Origin: an uncultured Roseobacter sp.
GTDB taxonomy: Bacteria > Pseudomonadota > Alphaproteobacteria > Rhodobacterales > Rhodobacteraceae
Reading direction: 5' to 3'
Assembly: GCF_947493125.1 (NCBI RefSeq)
Contig: NZ_CANLQB010000004.1
Location: 409,252 to 473,251 of the forward strand
Length of the DNA stretch: 64,000 bases
The translations under genes and the position numbers were made by a program. Below the pieces are notes generated by a model. It was not told where the DNA came from, did not search any database, and saw only the letters and a program-made list of their open reading frames with translations. Shown here piece by piece: positions 60,329 through 64,000 of this stretch (position 1 is the stretch's first letter; each line of letters starts with the position of its first letter).

Positions 60329-62488
60329 TTATGTCTTTTCCAAAACGGGTGGATTTTGCGAAAACGCCCTCAGCGCTTCTGTGGCGGCGCCGGCCTTTGC
60401 CCGCCGCTTGAGTTGCTGGATGATGACCGGGCATTTCGCCTGCGATTGGTAGAGCACCTGGCAATGCAGGCAGTTCACGCATTCATTTGGGTTGATCTCG
60501 CCCGTGGGGTGAATGGCCTGTACCGGGCATTCGTTGGCACAGGTATGACAGGGGCTGCCGCACTCGCGATAGCGCTTGAGCCAGTCGAACATCCGGATGC
60601 GCGCCGGGATCGCCAGCGCCGCACCCAAGGGGCAGACATAGCGGCAATAGAACCGCTCCACGAAAAGCCCGATGGCCAGCATACTCAGCGCAAAGACGAC
60701 AAAGGGCCATTCGCGGGCAAATTTCAGGATGATTGCGGTTTTGAACGGCTCCACCTCGGCCAAGGCCTCCGCACGCGGCAACGAGGTGAGCGAGACGGCA
60801 AATATCACAAGAAATATCATATACTTGGCAGGCCACAGCCGCTCGTGTAGGCCCCAGGGCAGCGATACCTGCGGGACCTTGAGCGCTCGTGCGAGCGTGT
60901 TGGAAAGCTCTTGCAAGGCGCCGAAAGGGCAGAGCCAGCCGCAATAGGCCCCCCTGCCCCAGAAAAGCAGCGCCGCGGCGATGGCAAACCATTGGATGAA
61001 CACCAGCGGATCAAGCAGAAACGCGTCCCAGCTGAACCCGGTGCGCAGCGCGCCGCCCAAGGCCAGCAGGTTGACAACCGACAGCTGCGCGTTAGTCATC
61101 CAGCCGAGGAACACCAGCGTCATGGACAGAAACCCAATCCGCAGCCAAAAGAAAGCGCGCGCGTTCCGCGTGACCTGCTTTTGGAAAAAGAACAGTCCTG
61201 TCAGGACCGCCAGCATGCCCAGAAGTACGCCGATCTCGATTTGCTTATCGCGCCAGACACGCTGCCACAGAGCGGTCTTGGCTGCCGCTTCATCCGCCAC
61301 AACAGGATGCGTCACCGCAGCCGCATTGATGAACCGGTCAGGCAATTTATAGCCCAGATCTAACGTCACAAACGCCTTGCTGACAGCTCCCGTGGCGCGC
61401 TGCACCAGCAGCTGCAAACGCCAAGGCGCAGCCGGGTCAAACTCTGCCTCCGCAGGAATCTTGAAGATGTCCAACTCCGCAAAAGCGGGGCTGTCATCCG
61501 GCGCCAGGCGCCCCAACCGCTTGTGATCGCGGTCAAAGAACCGGACGGCACGGTCGCCCTGGATCAATTGAATGCGGTCGAAAATCCCGCCGCGCACATA
61601 CCCCGATCCTTTGAACGAATAGGTTCCACGCCCGGTCACCAGGATGGCCTCTTCGCCCTCACGCAGCCAGGTCTGGAGATTATCGTATTCCGCAGATCCC
61701 AACAGCGTGCGGCCAATCTCTGGAATGCTGACAATGGCGACTGTCATCTCGATGAAGGTGTCTTCGGGCGCGCCGCGCTCCGGGCGGGTGATCGCCTTCT
61801 CATCGCCGCCTTGCTCAAACGCGCGGTTCACCTGGCCGATGTCCAACCGTAGAGTTCTGACGGATCCGTCCCCGGTGAGGGTCATCCAATCCGATACCAC
61901 GTTACTGGATCGGTCGATCTCGCGCCTTGGTACGGCGATCTCTGGGGCCAGCCCGCCCAAAGACATCATCCGCGCGACCTTGATCCCTGCCCGCACGATA
62001 CTGTCATCGATGACCATGATCGTGACCGTCGCACCGGAGATAATATCAAGTTCGTGCCCCGCGCCGCCCGCTTCGACCTCCGCCTTCAGGTCAAGCCCTT
62101 TGTAGCCTTCAGTCAGCGCGACGATCTTACTGTCCGGTATGCCGATCAGGACGATGGGTTCAGAGTGCTCGACCAAATGAGCTGCCATGATCCGGGCGTC
62201 AAGATCAATGCCCGCCACGACGTGAATGGGCTTTCCCGAATACCCGGTCGTTCCGACGAAATCCGACGTCAGAAAAACATATCCGACCGCACGGCCGCCA
62301 CGCAGTATGGGCGCCACCTTGGTTTCAGGGTCAATGCCACCAAAGCCGTCCGCATGCTGTGCGAAATCCGTGGCCGAGAGCTCTGGCAAGAACGCCGCAA
62401 GTGTTTCAGCCGGTGCCGGGATCGCACCGATCAGAAAGCTCAAAAGTAAATAGCTGCAGGCCGCGACAACGCGTCGAAGAGGTGGCAT
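60329..62488 (-). CDS. nosR: NosR, flavin/Fe-S membrane protein of N2O reduction
   Basis: 719-aa membrane protein: signal peptide, periplasmic FMN domain with SGATVT (about residue 158), membrane helices from about 420, [31 protein letters not shown] and two [4Fe-4S] motifs near the C-terminus ([24 protein letters not shown]). NosR is the electron donor to NosZ and is needed for nos expression. First gene of nosRZDFYLX. Confidence 0.95.
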   Translation of the reverse strand: MPPLRRVVAACSYLLLSFLIGAIPAPAETLAAFLPELSATDFAQHADGFGGIDPETKVAPILRGGRAVGYVFLTSDFVGTTGYSGKPIHVVAGIDLDARIMAAHLVEHSEPIVLIGIPDSKIVALTEGYKGLDLKAEVEAGGAGHELDIISGATVTIMVIDDSIVRAGIKVARMMSLGGLAPEIAVPRREIDRSSNVVSDWMTLTGDGSVRTLRLDIGQVNRAFEQGGDEKAITRPERGAPEDTFIEMTVAIVSIPEIGRTLLGSAEYDNLQTWLREGEEAILVTGRGTYSFKGSGYVRGGIFDRIQLIQGDRAVRFFDRDHKRLGRLAPDDSPAFAELDIFKIPAEAEFDPAAPWRLQLLVQRATGAVSKAFVTLDLGYKLPDRFINAAAVTHPVVADEAAAKTALWQRVWRDKQIEIGVLLGMLAVLTGLFFFQKQVTRNARAFFWLRIGFLSMTLVFLGWMTNAQLSVVNLLALGGALRTGFSWDAFLLDPLVFIQWFAIAAALLFWGRGAYCGWLCPFGALQELSNTLARALKVPQVSLPWGLHERLWPAKYMIFLVIFAVSLTSLPRAEALAEVEPFKTAIILKFAREWPFVVFALSMLAIGLFVERFYCRYVCPLGAALAIPARIRMFDWLKRYRECGSPCHTCANECPVQAIHPTGEINPNECVNCLHCQVLYQSQAKCPVIIQQLKRRAKAGAATEALRAFSQNPPVLEKT

Positions 62489-62535
62489 ACATGGAACCTC
62501 CTCAGACGGGTTATCTCCGACAGAGCCGCGGTACC

Positions 62536-62549
62536 TTAACCAAAGTCAA
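62536..62549 (-). promoter_or_regulatory. FNR/Nnr box upstream of nosR
   Basis: On the minus strand TTGACTTTGGTTAA, centred 54 bp before the nosR start. One base differs from the nirS/nirI box. Confidence 0.78.
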
Positions 62550-62726
62550 GTCGCGGCAGTGGAGGGTCAGCATCATGGCGGCCAGCCTTGAAATAGACAG
62601 AGCCTTCAGCTGTGGCGCGCGATGAATTCTGAACGGCTCCGTTCTTGTCGAACAGTCTACAGGCGAAGCAACGCAAACGATCAATCCGCGGCAATCGGCA
62701 AATGGAGAAGAAGAAGAAAAGACAGC

Positions 62727-62740
62727 TTGATCCAAAGCAA
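62727..62740 (+). promoter_or_regulatory. Weak FNR-like box upstream of nnrS
   Basis: TTGATCCAAAGCAA has a good left arm and a poor right arm. It is centred about 68 bp before the nnrS start, the usual spacing here, so it may be a degenerate Nnr site. Confidence 0.4.
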
Positions 62741-62801
62741 AGTTTCGCGCCAATTGCCCGATAGTCTGACAGAACATCCCAGTCTTTAGGGAGTCCGGCA
62801 G

Positions 62802-63930
62802 ATGCTGATACACAAAAGCACACGGCCACGGCAGCTGGCCGCATTTTTCAGCTATGGGTTTCGCCCGTTCTTTTTAGGTGCGTCGGCCTGGGCTGCGTTG
62901 TCCATGGTCCTGTGGCTGAGCATGTTGTCGGGCGGGTTGCGCTTGCCCGTTTGGTTTGACCCGGTCTCTTGGCATGCACATGCCTTTATCTTCGGCTATC
63001 TGTCTGCGGTCATGGCTGGGTTCCTGTTGACCGCCGTGCCGAATTGGACGGGGCGCCCCGCGATAAGAGGCGCACCGCTGCTAGGTCTTTTCGCACTCTG
63101 GATTGCGGCACGGGCGGCGTCCTTGGCATCAAACCTTCTTCCGCCGCTTGTCTTCGGCATCCTGGACTGAGCAATGCCGATGGTTCTTGCCGTCATTTTG
63201 CTGCGCGAGATCGTAGCAAGTAAAAACTGGCGCAATCTGATCGTCTTTTCGCTGCTCTCGATGCTTATCCTTGGCAACGTGCTGTTTCATATTGAGGCAC
63301 CGGGCTATGCGGCGGGGGGGGGCTGGGTCTGCGGATCATGCTGGCGGCGGCCGTCATGCTGGTGGCGCTCATTGGGGGGCGCATCGTACCCGCCTTCACC
63401 CGAAACTGGCTCAAAGCGCAGGGGGTCCGTGATCTCCCTGTGCAGCCCATGGAAATGCTCGACAAGGCCGCTTTACTCGCGATTTTCGGCGCGATGACGA
63501 TCTGGATCTGGAACCCTGAAGCGCCTCTGGCGGCTCAGGCATTGATCTCTGCGGGGCTATTGCACCTGCTCCGCGTGTTCCGGTGGAAGGGGTGGCTCGC
63601 CCATCGGGAGCCCGCGATCTGGGTGATGCATGTCGGCTATCTGTTTGTTCCTCTGGGCGCGTTGGGGATTGGAAGCTCCGTCATGTCCAGTGTCCAGCAT
63701 CTGTGGATGGCCGGTGCCGTCGGGGTGATGACGGTGGCTGTCATGACGCGGGCCAGTTTGGGCCACATGGGACACATAGTGGCCGCGACGGCGGGGACGA
63801 CGGCGATCTATACCGGGGTCCTTGGCGCGGCACTCTTGCGCGTTGTGGCGGATAGCTCCTCGTCATGGACTCAGGTTGTTCTGACAGTGTCGGGCTTGCT
63901 TTGGATTGCAGCCTTCGTTGGGCTGGTCTT
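62802..63930 (+). pseudogene. nnrS: nnrS, broken by stop codon, frameshift and IS edge
   Basis: NnrS is a haem-copper membrane protein linked to NO tolerance. The reading frame starts well (FFSYGFRPFFLGASAWAALS, HAHAFIFGYLSAVMAGFLLT) but meets TGA at 63168-63170. It continues in the same frame (VLAVILLREIVASKNWRNLI) until a run of nine G at about 63314-63322. There it shifts to another frame (GLGLRIMLAAAVMLVALIGG, AGAVGVMTVAVMTRASLGHM). It then loses its C-terminus at about 63930. Three lesions make it a pseudogene. Confidence 0.85.
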
Positions 63931-64000
63931 CCCCCACTTGAGTGGTCCTCCGCTATGTTTAGGAAAGCGGAGGAAAGACATGGCCAACAAGCGACCAAAG
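63931..64000 (+). mobile_element. IS3-family element, left edge (partial)
   Basis: At the window edge a new ORF starts at 63980 (MANKRPK) behind AGCGGAGGAAAG. This is the opening of the orfA of IS3-type elements common in Alphaproteobacteria. The preceding 49 bp contain a likely terminal inverted repeat (ACTTGAGTGGTCCTCCGC) but its partner is outside the window. It interrupts nnrS. Only seven codons are visible, so the family call is tentative. Confidence 0.5.

Larger units (their letters stand above)
62489..62801. other. Intergenic region between nosR and nnrS
   Basis: A 313-bp non-coding stretch between divergent genes. It holds the nosR box (62536-62549) and a weak second box closer to nnrS (62727-62740). 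No gene is recognised in it. Confidence 0.7.

Noticed and set aside
63300..63330. Phase variation of nnrS through the nine-G run
   Set aside because: The gene also has an in-frame stop upstream and a lost C-terminus, so slippage at the G run could not restore it.

Overview
The window is GC-rich DNA from an alphaproteobacterium, most likely Rhodobacteraceae (Roseobacter/Paracoccus relatives). This rests on several things seen together: an isc/suf operon headed by an IscR with a single cysteine, a ChpT-type phosphotransferase, an olsB-olsA ornithine lipid pair, small DUF3553 and DUF6356 proteins, a long L21 with a helix-hairpin-helix tail, 5-aminolevulinate synthase (the C4 haem pathway), and a Paracoccus-style nirI/nirS divergent pair. 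Genus and species cannot be told from the sequence alone.

Layout. 1-1.13 kb: a frameshifted tyrosine recombinase remnant and tRNA-Arg(CCG). 1.19-9.44 kb (minus): the iron-sulfur operon iscR, NifS-like desulfurase, sufB, a small membrane protein, YbjQ-type protein, sufC, sufD, two YIP1-type membrane proteins and sufS, with an Irr-like palindrome upstream. 9.6-30.2 kb: core genes, namely a hydrolase/HD-domain set, icd, an Lrp regulator, a haem oxygenase plus bacteriophytochrome kinase, aroQ, rpsB-tsf, olsB-olsA, chpT, obgE-proB-proA, rplU-rpmA and two DUF2059 proteins. 30.4-32.8 kb: tRNA-Ser(CGA) followed by a graveyard of mobile-element and defence-gene fragments. 32.8-62.5 kb: a dense denitrification block that runs hemA, a small membrane gene, a CbiX-like chelatase and nirNJHG(DL)FCES on the minus strand; nirI, a cytochrome c and norCBQDEF on the plus strand; DUF4202 and two divergent Crp/Fnr regulators; then nosRZDFYLX on the minus strand. 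62.8-64 kb: an nnrS gene broken by a stop codon, a frameshift and the edge of an IS3-type insertion sequence.

How the genes work together. The denitrification block encodes reduction of nitrite to NO (NirS, with haem d1 made by NirE/F/DL/G/H/J/N), NO to N2O (NorCB with NorQDEF), and N2O to N2 (NosZ with NosRDFYLX). No nitrate reductase is present. Near-identical FNR/Nnr-type boxes, best written TTGACTTTSGTYAA, lie 54-72 bp upstream of nirS/nirI, norC and nosR. A weaker copy precedes hemA, so tetrapyrrole supply is probably co-regulated with haem d1 demand. The two Crp/Fnr genes inside the block, one with an FNR-like E-x-x-S-R recognition helix, are the obvious candidate regulators.

The block is flanked by a tRNA-Ser with a dead serine recombinase on one side and an insertion sequence on the other, so it looks like an island or a rearranged accessory segment. 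I found no convincing wholly new system. The most unusual items are the defence/mobile graveyard (including a truncated nuclease-helicase pair that may be Gabija-like), the five-copy 11-bp phased repeat and GTATAC operator before icd, the hemA recruited to the denitrification regulon, and the unknown membrane proteins inside the suf and nir operons. All functions are read from sequence motifs by eye; no database search was run.
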